A stretch of DNA of 64,000 bases. Source: JANPPS01 sp965246835 (GTDB taxonomy: Bacteria; Pseudomonadota; Alphaproteobacteria; Acetobacterales; Acetobacteraceae). Position numbers and translations under genes: made by a program. The stretch covers positions 496,001 through 560,000 of the forward strand of contig CBDFFQ010000001.1 in NCBI GenBank assembly GCA_965246835.1, written 5' to 3'. The notes below the pieces were generated by a model. It did no database searches, was not told the origin of the DNA, and was given only the letters and a program-made list of their open reading frames with translations. Shown in pieces: positions 1-8,054 of this stretch. Numbering within the stretch: position 1 is the stretch's first letter; each line of letters begins with the position of its first letter.

Positions 1-311
1 GCCATATAGGCCGTGTGGTAGATCACGAGTGCCGCGACACCCGAGCTGAGATTGCCGAATTGCAGGCCGAGCGATGGCAGGCCGTAATAGATCAGATAGG
101 CGAACAGCAGGAACGGCACGCAGCGCATCGTGTCCACCAGCGCCGCGGCCGGGCGCGCCACGGCGGGGCTGCGCGACATCAATCCGGTCGAGAGCAGCGC
201 GCCCAGCCCAAGGGCGCCGATCGACGCCAGGGCCGCGATCCAAATCGTGGTCAGGAACCCGTCCAGCAGCAACGCCCGCTGCGCCCACACCACCGCGAAC
301 TCACCGATCAA
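1..311 (-). CDS. Amino acid ABC transporter permease, partial (C-terminus beyond left edge)
   Basis: This is the inner-membrane permease of a polar amino acid (HisM/GlnP type) importer. The minus strand is open from 311 to the window edge and encodes about 103 residues. They begin LIGEFAVVWAQRALLLDGFL and continue with a first membrane helix (TTIWIAALASIGALGLGALL) and a conserved region containing DTMRCVPFLLFAYLIYYGLP. The proposed start is a TTG at 309-311 that overlaps the TGA stop of the upstream permease (TTGA); a GTG a few codons inside is an alternative. The conserved EAA loop should lie beyond the edge. The second permease and binding protein immediately upstream make the transporter assignment firm; the substrate is not determined. 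Confidence 0.75.
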   Translation of the reverse strand, partial: MIGEFAVVWAQRALLLDGFLTTIWIAALASIGALGLGALLSTGLMSRSPAVARPAAALVDTMRCVPFLLFAYLIYYGLPSLGLQFGNLSSGVAALVIYHTAYM

Positions 312-940
312 GCTGCTATCCGCCGCTCGACCGCCCGTTGCAGCTGCACGAACAGGAATACGATCAGGCTGTAGATCACGAGGGCCGCCATGAAAGGCGG
401 CAGCGGTTCGTAGGTTTGGGCGCCGATGCGGACGGCGGCGCGGGTGATGTCCACCACGCCCAGCACCGCGATGGCAGGGCTGACTTTCACCAGCAATGTC
501 AGCTCGTTAACCAGGGCCGGCAATGCCGCGCGCGCCACTTGCGGCAGCACGATGCGGCGGAAGCGCGTGGCACGGCGAAGGCCCATGGCGCGGGCGGCGT
601 CGATCTGGTCGGGCGGCAACGACAGGAGGGCCGCGCGCCAGATCTCGCAGTTGAAGGCCGCGGTAGAAAGGGTGAGCGTGGCGATCCCGGCCGCCACCGG
701 ATCGAGCGACAGGCCGGTGCGTGGCAGCGCGAAGAAGATTAGCAGCGCGAGGGTCACGGCCGGGGCGGCGCGCAACACGCTGACCAGCAGCGCAATGAGC
801 GGGGCCAGAACCGGCACCCGCCCCCATCGGATCAAGGCCAGCCCCAATCCGGCCGGCACGCCGATCGCCACCGCCGCCACCGAAAACAACACGGTGAAGG
901 CGGCGCCCTGCAGCAAGGCGAGGAGATCGGCGGCGGTCAA
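308..940 (-). CDS. Amino acid ABC transporter permease
   Basis: This is a membrane permease of a polar amino acid ABC importer, 210 aa, a normal length for the HisQ/HisM family. The N-terminal helix (about residues 10-38) is followed by further hydrophobic helices. The cytoplasmic EAA-type loop is visible as DAARAMGLRRATRFRRIVLP near residues 113-132. The only start in frame after the binding protein is a TTG at 940, 9 bp past that gene's stop, with no clear Shine-Dalgarno sequence, so the start is uncertain. The next permease overlaps its stop by 4 bp. The two permeases probably form a heterodimer with an ATPase encoded outside the window. Confidence 0.85.
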   Translation of the reverse strand: MTAADLLALLQGAAFTVLFSVAAVAIGVPAGLGLALIRWGRVPVLAPLIALLVSVLRAAPAVTLALLIFFALPRTGLSLDPVAAGIATLTLSTAAFNCEIWRAALLSLPPDQIDAARAMGLRRATRFRRIVLPQVARAALPALVNELTLLVKVSPAIAVLGVVDITRAAVRIGAQTYEPLPPFMAALVIYSLIVFLFVQLQRAVERRIAA

Positions 941-949
941 TGAGTGGGA

Positions 950-1774
950 TCAGGCTGTCTTCCACTGCTCCGGCATATCGAACGTGAGGCCGAACCATTT
1001 CTGTTGCAGCGCCGCCATCTCACCGGACTTGCGGGCCCCGAGCAGGAAGGTGTCGAGCAGCGCCTTCACCTCCGTGTTGCCCTTCTTCACCGCCCAGGCG
1101 ATGTAGATCTTCTTCGACACGGCTTGCCCCATCTCGAACACGTTCGGCCGGTCCTTCACCAGGCTCGCCAGGTTGATCTGGGTGTTCACGACGTAATCGG
1201 TCCTGCCGATCGCGAGGTCCTGATAGGCTTCGGGGTAGGACACGTATTGCACGACCTCCCCCATCTTGCCGCCGGTCGCCTTCAGCATCTCTTCCAGCTC
1301 CGGCAGGGCCGAGAGCATGGCGCTGCCGGCCTGCACGCCGCATTTCTTGCCCGCGAGGTCCTTGATGGAGGTGATCGCGGCATTGCCCTTCTTCTTCGCG
1401 TAGTAGTCGGTCGATTCCGCGATCGGGCTGCAGAAATCGAGGAATTTTTCGCGCTCGGCCGTGATCAGCGCGGCGGTCACGGCGGCGTCGTATTTGCCGC
1501 TGCCGACGCCTGGGAGCAGACCGGTCCAGGGAATGATCTCCTGCTTGATCTGGAACGGCACCGTCTTGCGCATCAGCTCCAGCAGCTCGGTGTCATACCC
1601 GGTGGGCTTGCCGTTCTCCACGAACTCGAACGGCTTGAAATCATCCTCGGTCGCGACGGTCATGGTGCCGCTCGTCTTGATCTCCGCCAGCGTCGCGGCG
1701 CTGGCCGGGCGCATCAGCCCGCCCGCAAGCAGAAGGCTACCGGTGGTCAGAAAGCCGCGTCGTGTCGCGCTCAT
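950..1774 (-). CDS. Periplasmic amino acid-binding protein (SBP family 3)
   Basis: This is the solute receptor of the importer whose permeases follow. It has 274 aa and begins with a twin-arginine-like signal (RRGFLTTGSLLLAGGL, cleavage near ASA at about residue 26). The mature domain shows the family-3 pattern: GTMTVATEDDFKPFEF at the first strand, a GKPTGYDTELLELM segment, and a second-lobe region with AGKKCGVQAGSAM and YPEAYQDLAIGRTDYVV. The ATG at 1774 has a good GGAGG ribosome site about 8 bp upstream. It sits 21 bp after the nitroreductase gene and 9 bp before the permease, so all are probably co-transcribed. The ligand cannot be read from sequence. Confidence 0.9.
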   Translation of the reverse strand: MSATRRGFLTTGSLLLAGGLMRPASAATLAEIKTSGTMTVATEDDFKPFEFVENGKPTGYDTELLELMRKTVPFQIKQEIIPWTGLLPGVGSGKYDAAVTAALITAEREKFLDFCSPIAESTDYYAKKKGNAAITSIKDLAGKKCGVQAGSAMLSALPELEEMLKATGGKMGEVVQYVSYPEAYQDLAIGRTDYVVNTQINLASLVKDRPNVFEMGQAVSKKIYIAWAVKKGNTEVKALLDTFLLGARKSGEMAALQQKWFGLTFDMPEQWKTA

Positions 1775-1795
1775 GAGCAGAACCTCCGTGGGTGA

Positions 1796-2623
1796 TTAAT
1801 CGAACGTGAACCCCTGTGCCCGCAGCCAGGGAGGGAACGCGGCGCCCTCGCCCTGGGCGGATTGCCGCGCCTTGTCTTCCGACCAGCCATACCGGGCGGC
1901 GGTGCCGAACCGCTCCGGCGCGCGCTGCTTCGCGGGCGGCGTCGGGTTGCGGGCCTCGCGCTCGGCATCGTAGGCGTCGATGGCGCCGGGCAGCGCGGCG
2001 TCGTCGTAGCGGCCCCGGTGCAGCGTAAGCGTGGGCGGCAGGCGCTGGCTGACATGCCCGGCATCCGCGGGCCAGCCGAGGCACAGGCCCGCCACAGGGA
2101 ACACGCCATCGGGCAGCCCGAGCACGTCGCCCACCACCGGTGCATGATTGCGCAGCACGCTGATCGGGCAGGTGCCGAGCCCGGCGTCTTCCGCGGCCAG
2201 GATGCAGGTCTGCAAGGCGAGCGCCGCGTCCACGGTCGCGTTGAAGAATCCCTCCAGCCCCTTGTTGCCGGCGGGATGTCCGCGCAGCTCACCCAGGCGC
2301 TGCAGCCGCCGTGTGTCGCCCACAAACACAAGGAACACCGGAGAATACCCGATCCACGGCATGGCCGGGAACGGCGCCGCCAGTGCGGCGCGTTGCCCGG
2401 TATCCTCGACCCAGATGATCCCTGCCTGCTGGAAATCCGACTTCGACGAGGCTGAAAGCGCCGCGCAGCACAGCAGCTCGATCAGCTCAGGCGGGACAGG
2501 CCGGTCCGTGTAGCGGCGCTGAGTGCGCCGGCCGAGGATCGTATGCGCCAGCGGTCCCGCGACGTCCGGCAACGCCGGAGCCGCGGAACCAAAACGATCG
2601 TGCAGCGCGGACGATGAAACCAT
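1796..2623 (-). CDS. Nitroreductase family flavoprotein
   Basis: This is a flavin-dependent oxidoreductase of the NfsA/Frp-like nitroreductase family, 275 aa. The N-terminal FMN-binding signature is visible as ILGRRTQRRYTDRPVPPELI (about residues 29-48). The central region carries AALALQTCILAAEDAGLGTC and a VFPVAGLCLGWP segment near the second flavin contact. The C-terminal tail (about 205-275) is rich in Ala, Arg and Pro and poorly conserved, as in NfsA-type proteins. It is the first gene of a run leading into the amino acid importer, with a 21 bp gap. The physiological substrate is unknown, and so is any link between the reductase and transport. Confidence 0.85.
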   Translation of the reverse strand: MVSSSALHDRFGSAAPALPDVAGPLAHTILGRRTQRRYTDRPVPPELIELLCCAALSASSKSDFQQAGIIWVEDTGQRAALAAPFPAMPWIGYSPVFLVFVGDTRRLQRLGELRGHPAGNKGLEGFFNATVDAALALQTCILAAEDAGLGTCPISVLRNHAPVVGDVLGLPDGVFPVAGLCLGWPADAGHVSQRLPPTLTLHRGRYDDAALPGAIDAYDAEREARNPTPPAKQRAPERFGTAARYGWSEDKARQSAQGEGAAFPPWLRAQGFTFD

Positions 2624-2763
2624 GACCCTGGTTCAGCAAGGATTGTGCCATCCCACCCAGACCGGGGAGCGATCGTTCGTATGCTGATGACTGCCTCGCT
2701 CCTGGGCAACGGATGCCGGCCTGCCCACGCTTTCGCCACCTGTTTCGGGCCGGTGCGGTCGCC

Positions 2764-2816
2764 GGTGGGTTGCACCCACCCTACGGTTCCATACCGTAGG
2801 GTGGGTGCAACCCACC
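2764..2816. repeat. Dispersed palindromic element, copy 1
   Basis: This is a perfect 24-bp inverted repeat (2764-2787 and 2793-2816) around the 5-nt loop tccat. The arm starts GGTGGGTTGCACCCACCC and ends CTACGGT. It begins 6 bp beyond the stop codon of the CoxS-CoxG gene (minus strand) and has no T-run, so it is not a typical intrinsic terminator. A second member of the family lies at 8870-8921. It resembles the short REP-like palindromes containing GTAGGGTGGGT found in many proteobacteria. Confidence 0.8.
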
Positions 2817-2821
2817 AAAGG

Positions 2822-3910
2822 TCAGGACCGCCCGCCACGGGCCAGCCGCCGTATCCACGCCCACGCCACCCGAAGCATCAACGCCCCGCCGGACAAGGAA
2901 GCCGGCTGCGCGATGTCCCGCCCCTCGAGCCGCGCGGCCAGGTTGCGCCCAAAACTCCCCGCGATCTCCCCGGCCAGCAGATCCACCACCCGCCCCCGCG
3001 CCAGCTGCGCCAGAGCGCCCCGCAACCCGTATTCGACCGCCACCAGCAGCACGCAAGCCGCCTCACCCTCAGGCAACACGCTGAACCTGGCGCTCGCCTG
3101 CAGCCTGGTGCCGCCGCCATCCTGGCCGCTGCCGTCCACCAGGCCCGTTCGTGCCGCCTCGTCATACGTGAGGGTCGCGGCGCCGCCGAAGCGGGTGCGG
3201 ACGGGGCCGATCGCGACGTGCATCTCACCCTCGATCCGGCCGGGGGTGGCGTGGGTGAGGTGGGCGCCCGGGATGCAGGAGGCGATGAGCGCCGGGTCAT
3301 GCAGCGCGGCCCAGACCCGGTCCGCCGGGTGCGCGAACAGCAGGCGTTGGCGCAGCCCTTCCGTGCCCTGCCGCTCCGCCACCACGGCCAGGCGCACCGG
3401 GCCGAACGAGGTGGCATCGATCGGCGCCCCAAACGGGCCCGCCGGGGCCATCCGCTCATCCAATACGCGGCGGATCGCGCGCACGATGCCGGTATAGCCG
3501 GTGCAGCGGCACAGATTGCCCGCAAGCTCCAGCCGCACCGTGTCGTCATCCGCATCCGGCAGCCGCATCACGATATCCCGCGCCGTCACCAGCATCCCCG
3601 GCGTGCAATAGCCGCATTGCAACGCATGCTCCGCCGAGAACGCGAGGCGCAGGCGCTCCATGACGGGATCGTCCGCCAATCCCTCGATGGTGTGGATATC
3701 GGCGTCCGCGCACGACACCGCCAGCGCGATGCAGGACCGCGCCGGCTCTCCATCGATCAGCACCGTGCACGCGCCGCACACGCCATGCTCGCAGCCGGTA
3801 TGCGTGCCCGTGAGCCGCATCTGATCGCGCACGAAATCGGCCAAATGGGTGCGCGGCTCCACCTCCGCCCTCACCGAACGTCCGTTGAGCGTGAGGCTGA
3901 GCGACGTCAC
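2822..3910 (-). CDS. Fused molybdenum hydroxylase [2Fe-2S] subunit and CoxG (SRPBCC) domain
   Basis: This gene encodes 362 aa and combines two proteins that are usually separate. Residues 1-155 are the CoxS-type iron-sulfur subunit. The plant-type cluster cysteines are C40, C45, C48 and C60, and the second cluster cysteines are C99, C102, C134 and C136 (CGYCTPGM and CRCTGY motifs). Residues about 185-330 form a CoxG-like SRPBCC domain with FAHPADRVWAALHDPALIA and CIPGAHL. The C-terminus is basic with a short hydrophobic stretch that may associate with the membrane, as CoxG does. Start is GTG at 3908-3910, overlapping the stop of the FAD subunit (GTGA). It transfers electrons between the molybdenum site and FAD; the fused CoxG part may recruit the enzyme to the membrane (inference). 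Confidence 0.85.
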   Translation of the reverse strand: MTSLSLTLNGRSVRAEVEPRTHLADFVRDQMRLTGTHTGCEHGVCGACTVLIDGEPARSCIALAVSCADADIHTIEGLADDPVMERLRLAFSAEHALQCGYCTPGMLVTARDIVMRLPDADDDTVRLELAGNLCRCTGYTGIVRAIRRVLDERMAPAGPFGAPIDATSFGPVRLAVVAERQGTEGLRQRLLFAHPADRVWAALHDPALIASCIPGAHLTHATPGRIEGEMHVAIGPVRTRFGGAATLTYDEAARTGLVDGSGQDGGGTRLQASARFSVLPEGEAACVLLVAVEYGLRGALAQLARGRVVDLLAGEIAGSFGRNLAARLEGRDIAQPASLSGGALMLRVAWAWIRRLARGGRS

Positions 3911-4659
3911 GCCCCGGCCTCCGCCATTGCCCGGCGCATCGCCACCAGCTGCAAATGCCGGTCCACGGGATCGAGGAAGGCGAGCGCCGCCTCCGCCCCC
4001 TCCGGCGTCGTGACGATCGGTTTGCCGCCGACCGCGCCGACCACGATGCGGGTCGTGCCGGTGACCAGGCAGGCGGCCATGGCGTGGGCGAACTCTCCCG
4101 GCTTGCGGCACAGCTTGTGGTAGCCCCAGCCGGCCCCGGCGGGCGGGCGGGGGATGCGGACGGCGCGCACGATCTCACCCGGGTGTAGGGCCGTGCCGTA
4201 GGGGCCGGTGATGAAGCCCTCGATCGCGAGGGCCCGCTCCGTGGTGAGGATAATGGCGCCCAGGGCGGTAAGGGTCGTGAGCCAGTCGGCCGCCGGGTCG
4301 GCATGGCACAGGCTGCCGCCGATAGTGCCGCGGGTGCGGACGGCGCGGTAGGCGATGCCGGCGGCGATACGGGCCAGGACGGGGCGGCCCCCCAGCAGGA
4401 TATCCGGGGTGCGGCCATCGGCGATGGCGGCGTGCGTCGTGGCGGCGCCGAGCGTCAGCGCGTCCGTCGCGTCCTCCACGCCATGCAGCTCGTCCAAGCC
4501 GGTGAGCGGGACGATGCAGTCGGGCCGGGCCGCGCGCAGGTTGAGCATGGGGCCGAGCGACTGCCCGCCCGCCATGGCCCGCGCCTCCGGATCGCGCAGG
4601 GCCGTGACGGCCACGGCCATATCCGGTGGAGGCGCCCAGGCGAACGCGGCCGGCTTCAC
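3907..4659 (-). CDS. Molybdenum hydroxylase FAD-binding subunit (CoxM type)
   Basis: This is the flavin subunit of a xanthine-oxidase-family hydroxylase, 250 aa, somewhat shorter than the usual 280-290. The FAD-binding signatures are AGGQSLGPMLNLR near residue 29 and TRGTIGGSLCHADPAAD near 110-126. The start is set at a GTG (4657-4659) overlapping the stop of the large subunit in a GTGA junction, matching the junction with the next gene. An ATG 69 bp upstream would add a poorly conserved Cys/Gly-rich extension inside the large-subunit gene. It carries electrons from the FeS subunit to an acceptor. Confidence 0.87.
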   Translation of the reverse strand: MKPAAFAWAPPPDMAVAVTALRDPEARAMAGGQSLGPMLNLRAARPDCIVPLTGLDELHGVEDATDALTLGAATTHAAIADGRTPDILLGGRPVLARIAAGIAYRAVRTRGTIGGSLCHADPAADWLTTLTALGAIILTTERALAIEGFITGPYGTALHPGEIVRAVRIPRPPAGAGWGYHKLCRKPGEFAHAMAACLVTGTTRIVVGAVGGKPIVTTPEGAEAALAFLDPVDRHLQLVAMRRAMAEAGA

Positions 4660-7007
4660 GACCGCGCCGCCAGCACAGCCGCAATCACGCGATGCGCCGT
4701 GATCGGCAACCGGTCCACCCGCGCGCACAAACCCCGTAAAGCGTCGTTGACCGCGTTGGCGATGGCGGCCGGCGGCCCGATCGCGCCGCCTTCGCCGATG
4801 CCTTTCTGGCCGAAGCGTGTGTAGGGAGACGGCGTCTCCATATGCTCGATCCGCAAGGCGGGCACTTCGCAGGCGCCCGGGATCGAGTAGTCCGCAAGCG
4901 TCGCCGCGCCGGGTTGCCCGGCGGCGTCGAACGGCATCTCCTCATACAGCGCCGTGCCGATCCCCTGCGCCACGCCGCCCGCCACCTGTCCGTCCACGAT
5001 CATCGGGTTCACCAGCACGCCGCCATCCTCGCAGATCGCGTAATCCACGATGCGGACGGCGCCCGTCTCGGTATCGACCGCGACGGTGCAGGCATGGGCG
5101 GCGTAGCTGAACGTGCCGCTATCCCGCAGCGCCTTGTAGCCGGCGGTCAGTTCCAGCCCGCCGGGGTCCACACCGTCCGGCAGGTCCTGCGGGCGGAGAT
5201 ACCAGGTGCGCGCGACCTCGCTGATCGCGACGCTGCCGGCCGGGCCATGCACGCCGCCGTCCCGCACCACAACCGAGGCCGGGTCCACTTGCAGCAGATG
5301 CGCCCCGATCTGCGCGATGCGCGTGGCCAGCGCCGTGCAGGCCGCCGCGACCGCGCCGCCCGCCACCACCATGCAGCGGGAGCCCCAGGTGCCGGTCGAA
5401 TAGGGGGTAAGCGCCGTGTCGCCATGCACCACCCGCATCCTGGCGACCGGCAGGCCCAGCACCTGGTGCGCCACCTGCGCCAGCGTGGTCTCCAGCCCCT
5501 GCCCGTGCGATTGCACGCCGACCCGCAGCTCGAGCCCGCCATCGGGCGTGATCCGCGCCGCCGCCTGCTCCCAGCCCGGCACCATCGGGATGCCCCATCC
5601 GGCATAGACGGATGTCCCATGCGCCCCCTGCTCGCAGAAGATCGCGAGACCCACACCGGTGCGGATCGGGCCAGTCTCGCCGGCCTGCCGCGCGCGCACG
5701 GCGGGCAGATCGATCGCGGCCGTGGCCCGGCGCAGCGCCTCCGGATAATCGCCGCTGTCGAAGTGCTTGCGGGTGATGTTGTCGAACGGCATCGCTTCCG
5801 GCGGGACCAGGTTTCGCAGCCGCACCGCATCCGGCTCCAGCCCGGTCTCGGCCGCGATCGCGTCCATCACGGTCTCCATCGCATACGCCACCCCGGAGCG
5901 CGCCACGCCGCGATACGGCAGGATCGGCGGCTTGTTGGTCGCGACCGACCAGGTGGTGCAGCGGAACGCCGCGAAGTCATACGGGCCCGGCAGGATGCTG
6001 GCGATCTGCGCCGCTTCCAGGCAGGCGGAAAACGGGTAGATCGAATACGCCCCGGCATCCACCGTTGCATCGCAATCCAAGGCCAGCAAGCGCCCGCTGC
6101 GGTCGGCATAGGCGGTCAGCTCGTAATGGTGCTCCCGGCAATTGGCGTTGCCCGTCAGGCTCTCACGCCGATCCTCGATCCAGCGGACTGGGTGGCCGAG
6201 ATGCCGGGCCAGGTAGGCGGCCACGACCTCCTCCGGCAGCAGGATGCCCTTGTAGCCGAACCCGCCGCCCACGTCGGGCGCCACGACGCGCATCGCTTCT
6301 TCCGGCAGGCCCAAACAGCCCGCGATGCCGGTGCGGACGATGTGCGGCATCTGGGTGGAACTGTGCAGCACAAGCTGGCCCAGGCGGTGGTTCCACTCGG
6401 CGACGAGGCCACGCCCCTCGATCGGCGCCATGTGCTGGCGGGAGGTGCGGAGCGTGCGGCGGATGACGATGGGCGCACCCTCCCGCGCCCGGGGATCGCC
6501 CAGGTCCACGCGGGTTTCGAGGAACACGTTGTCGCCCCAGGCGGCATGCAGCTGCGGCGCATCCGCCTGCCGCCCGGCCAGCATGTCGGACACGGCCGGC
6601 AGCTCCTCGAGGTCCAGCACCACCTGCTCGGCCAAGTCTTCCGCCTCGGCGCGCGTGGCGGCGACGCAGACGGCGATCGCCTCCCCCACATGCCGCACCC
6701 GGTCGGTCGCGAGCGGATGCTGGACCGAGGGCTTGAAGCCCGGCAGCGCCGAGTTCGCGACGATCGGCCCCACGCCCACCAGGTCCGTCGCGGTGAACAC
6801 CAGGGAACCCTGCGGCTTGCGGACGCCCCGTATTCGGGCATGCGCCAACGGGCTGCGCACGAAAGCGAGGTCCTGGGTTCCGGCCGGCCGCATGTCGGCG
6901 ATGAACTCGCCCTGTCCCCGGAGGTAGCGGTCATCCTCGCGGCGCAGGATGGAGGCGCCGACACCCTCGTCCGCATGCCCTGGGATCGTCGCCGAACCGG
7001 TGTCCAT
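4656..7007 (-). CDS. Molybdenum hydroxylase large subunit (CoxL/CutL family)
   Basis: This is the catalytic MCD-molybdenum subunit, 783 aa, the usual length. It has the aldehyde oxidase/xanthine dehydrogenase hammerhead (residues about 20-130) and the molybdopterin motif VGGGFGYKG near 245. The active-site loop reads PYRGVARSG, and the catalytic glutamate is in KGIGEGGAIG near the C-terminus. True aerobic CO dehydrogenases have AYxCSFR at this loop, which is absent, so the substrate is probably an aldehyde, purine or N-heterocycle. The ATG at 7007 is chosen because it begins just before ILRREDDRYLRGQG. The gene is first in a three-gene minus operon, divergent from the importer at 7113. Maturation genes lie at 53092-58356. 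Confidence 0.88.
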   Translation of the reverse strand: MDTGSATIPGHADEGVGASILRREDDRYLRGQGEFIADMRPAGTQDLAFVRSPLAHARIRGVRKPQGSLVFTATDLVGVGPIVANSALPGFKPSVQHPLATDRVRHVGEAIAVCVAATRAEAEDLAEQVVLDLEELPAVSDMLAGRQADAPQLHAAWGDNVFLETRVDLGDPRAREGAPIVIRRTLRTSRQHMAPIEGRGLVAEWNHRLGQLVLHSSTQMPHIVRTGIAGCLGLPEEAMRVVAPDVGGGFGYKGILLPEEVVAAYLARHLGHPVRWIEDRRESLTGNANCREHHYELTAYADRSGRLLALDCDATVDAGAYSIYPFSACLEAAQIASILPGPYDFAAFRCTTWSVATNKPPILPYRGVARSGVAYAMETVMDAIAAETGLEPDAVRLRNLVPPEAMPFDNITRKHFDSGDYPEALRRATAAIDLPAVRARQAGETGPIRTGVGLAIFCEQGAHGTSVYAGWGIPMVPGWEQAAARITPDGGLELRVGVQSHGQGLETTLAQVAHQVLGLPVARMRVVHGDTALTPYSTGTWGSRCMVVAGGAVAAACTALATRIAQIGAHLLQVDPASVVVRDGGVHGPAGSVAISEVARTWYLRPQDLPDGVDPGGLELTAGYKALRDSGTFSYAAHACTVAVDTETGAVRIVDYAICEDGGVLVNPMIVDGQVAGGVAQGIGTALYEEMPFDAAGQPGAATLADYSIPGACEVPALRIEHMETPSPYTRFGQKGIGEGGAIGPPAAIANAVNDALRGLCARVDRLPITAHRVIAAVLAARS

Positions 7008-7112
7008 GCCCAAATCATAAGCATACTGACGATCGCCTCGGCAAGGACGACCGTGCATCGTCAATGGCACGCAAATTGCTCGGTTCAGCACAACCCTCAC
7101 GAGGAACCCGCC

Positions 7113-8054
7113 ATGACCCTGACCCGCCGCGCCACGCTCGCCGCCGGATTGGCCGCCCCGTTCATCGCGCGCCATGCCCGGGCGGAGACGGTCGTGAAGA
7201 TGGGCACCCTCAAGCTCATCCACGCCATGACGCCGTATTTCTACGAACGCTTCGTGCCGGACGGCATGCGGGTGGAGGTCATCGCCTTCGAGAGCCCGAC
7301 CGATGGCAAGGCGGCCGTGGTCACCAAGTCCATCGATTTCGGCACCTTCGGCATCGCCGCCTCCATCCAGGGCGCCGCCGCGCGGGAGCCGTTGATGGTC
7401 GTGGGCGCCGTCTGCAACAAGGGCATGGGCATCGTGGCGCGAAAGGATTCCGACATCGCTAGCCTCAAGGACCTCAAGGGCAAGCGCGTCGCGATCTGGC
7501 CGGGCTCGACGCAGGAGGTGTTCGTGATCGACCGGTTGCGGATGGAGGGCATGACCATCAGGGACATCACGCCCGTGCGCGTCAGCTTCAGCGAGATGCA
7601 CGCCGCACTGACCCGCGGCGACGTGGACGCCTATGCCGGGGCGGAGCCGGCGCCCAGCATCTCGCTCGCCACCGGCGTAGGCAAGATCGTCGAGTATCCG
7701 TATTCGACGCCGATGGGGAGCCTGAACCAGGTGCTCGGCACCCATAAGGACACCGTGGAGAACCGGCCGGACCTCGTGCGGACCATGGTCACGCTGCAGC
7801 GCAAGGCGGCCGAGTTCGCCACCGCCAATCCGGACGAGATGATCGCCATGACCGTCGCCAAGCTCGGCCAGAAGCGGGACGCGATCCAGATCGCGCTGCC
7901 GAACGTGGAGCTGGTGTGGCGCATGACGCCGGAGATGATCCAGCAATCCAAGATCTATGCCGAGCACATGCTGGAGGCCAAGCAGATCAAGGCGCTGCCG
8001 GATTTCGCGTTCCTCGATAACCGATTCTCGGAGGAGGTGGCGCGCACCGCATGA
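7113..8054 (+). CDS. ABC transporter substrate-binding protein (taurine/nitrate type)
   Basis: This is a periplasmic receptor of 313 aa in the NrtA/TauA/SsuA superfamily. It begins with a twin-arginine-type leader (TRRATLAAGLAAPFIARHA) cleaved near ARA-E. The mature part shows MGTLKLIHAMTPYFYERF, a central KDLKGKRVAIWPGSTQEV segment and GDVDAYAGAEPAPSIS. A GAGGA ribosome site precedes the ATG by about 8 bp. It heads an operon with permease, ATPase and two DUF1989 proteins. In guanidine/urea-carboxylase loci the same order is known, so guanidine or a related nitrogen compound is a reasonable ligand, but this is inferred from context only. Confidence 0.88.
   Translation: MTLTRRATLAAGLAAPFIARHARAETVVKMGTLKLIHAMTPYFYERFVPDGMRVEVIAFESPTDGKAAVVTKSIDFGTFGIAASIQGAAAREPLMVVGAVCNKGMGIVARKDSDIASLKDLKGKRVAIWPGSTQEVFVIDRLRMEGMTIRDITPVRVSFSEMHAALTRGDVDAYAGAEPAPSISLATGVGKIVEYPYSTPMGSLNQVLGTHKDTVENRPDLVRTMVTLQRKAAEFATANPDEMIAMTVAKLGQKRDAIQIALPNVELVWRMTPEMIQQSKIYAEHMLEAKQIKALPDFAFLDNRFSEEVARTA

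Noticed and set aside
2822..7007. Aerobic CO dehydrogenase (coxMSL)
   Set aside because: The active-site loop is PYRGVARSG rather than AYxCSFR, so CO oxidation cannot be claimed.
4842..8054. Very long open frame (over 1000 codons) on the plus strand opposite the CoxL-type gene
   Set aside because: It is antisense to a clear molybdenum hydroxylase subunit and merges into the real binding-protein gene at 7113. Its upstream part has no family motif and reflects high GC content.
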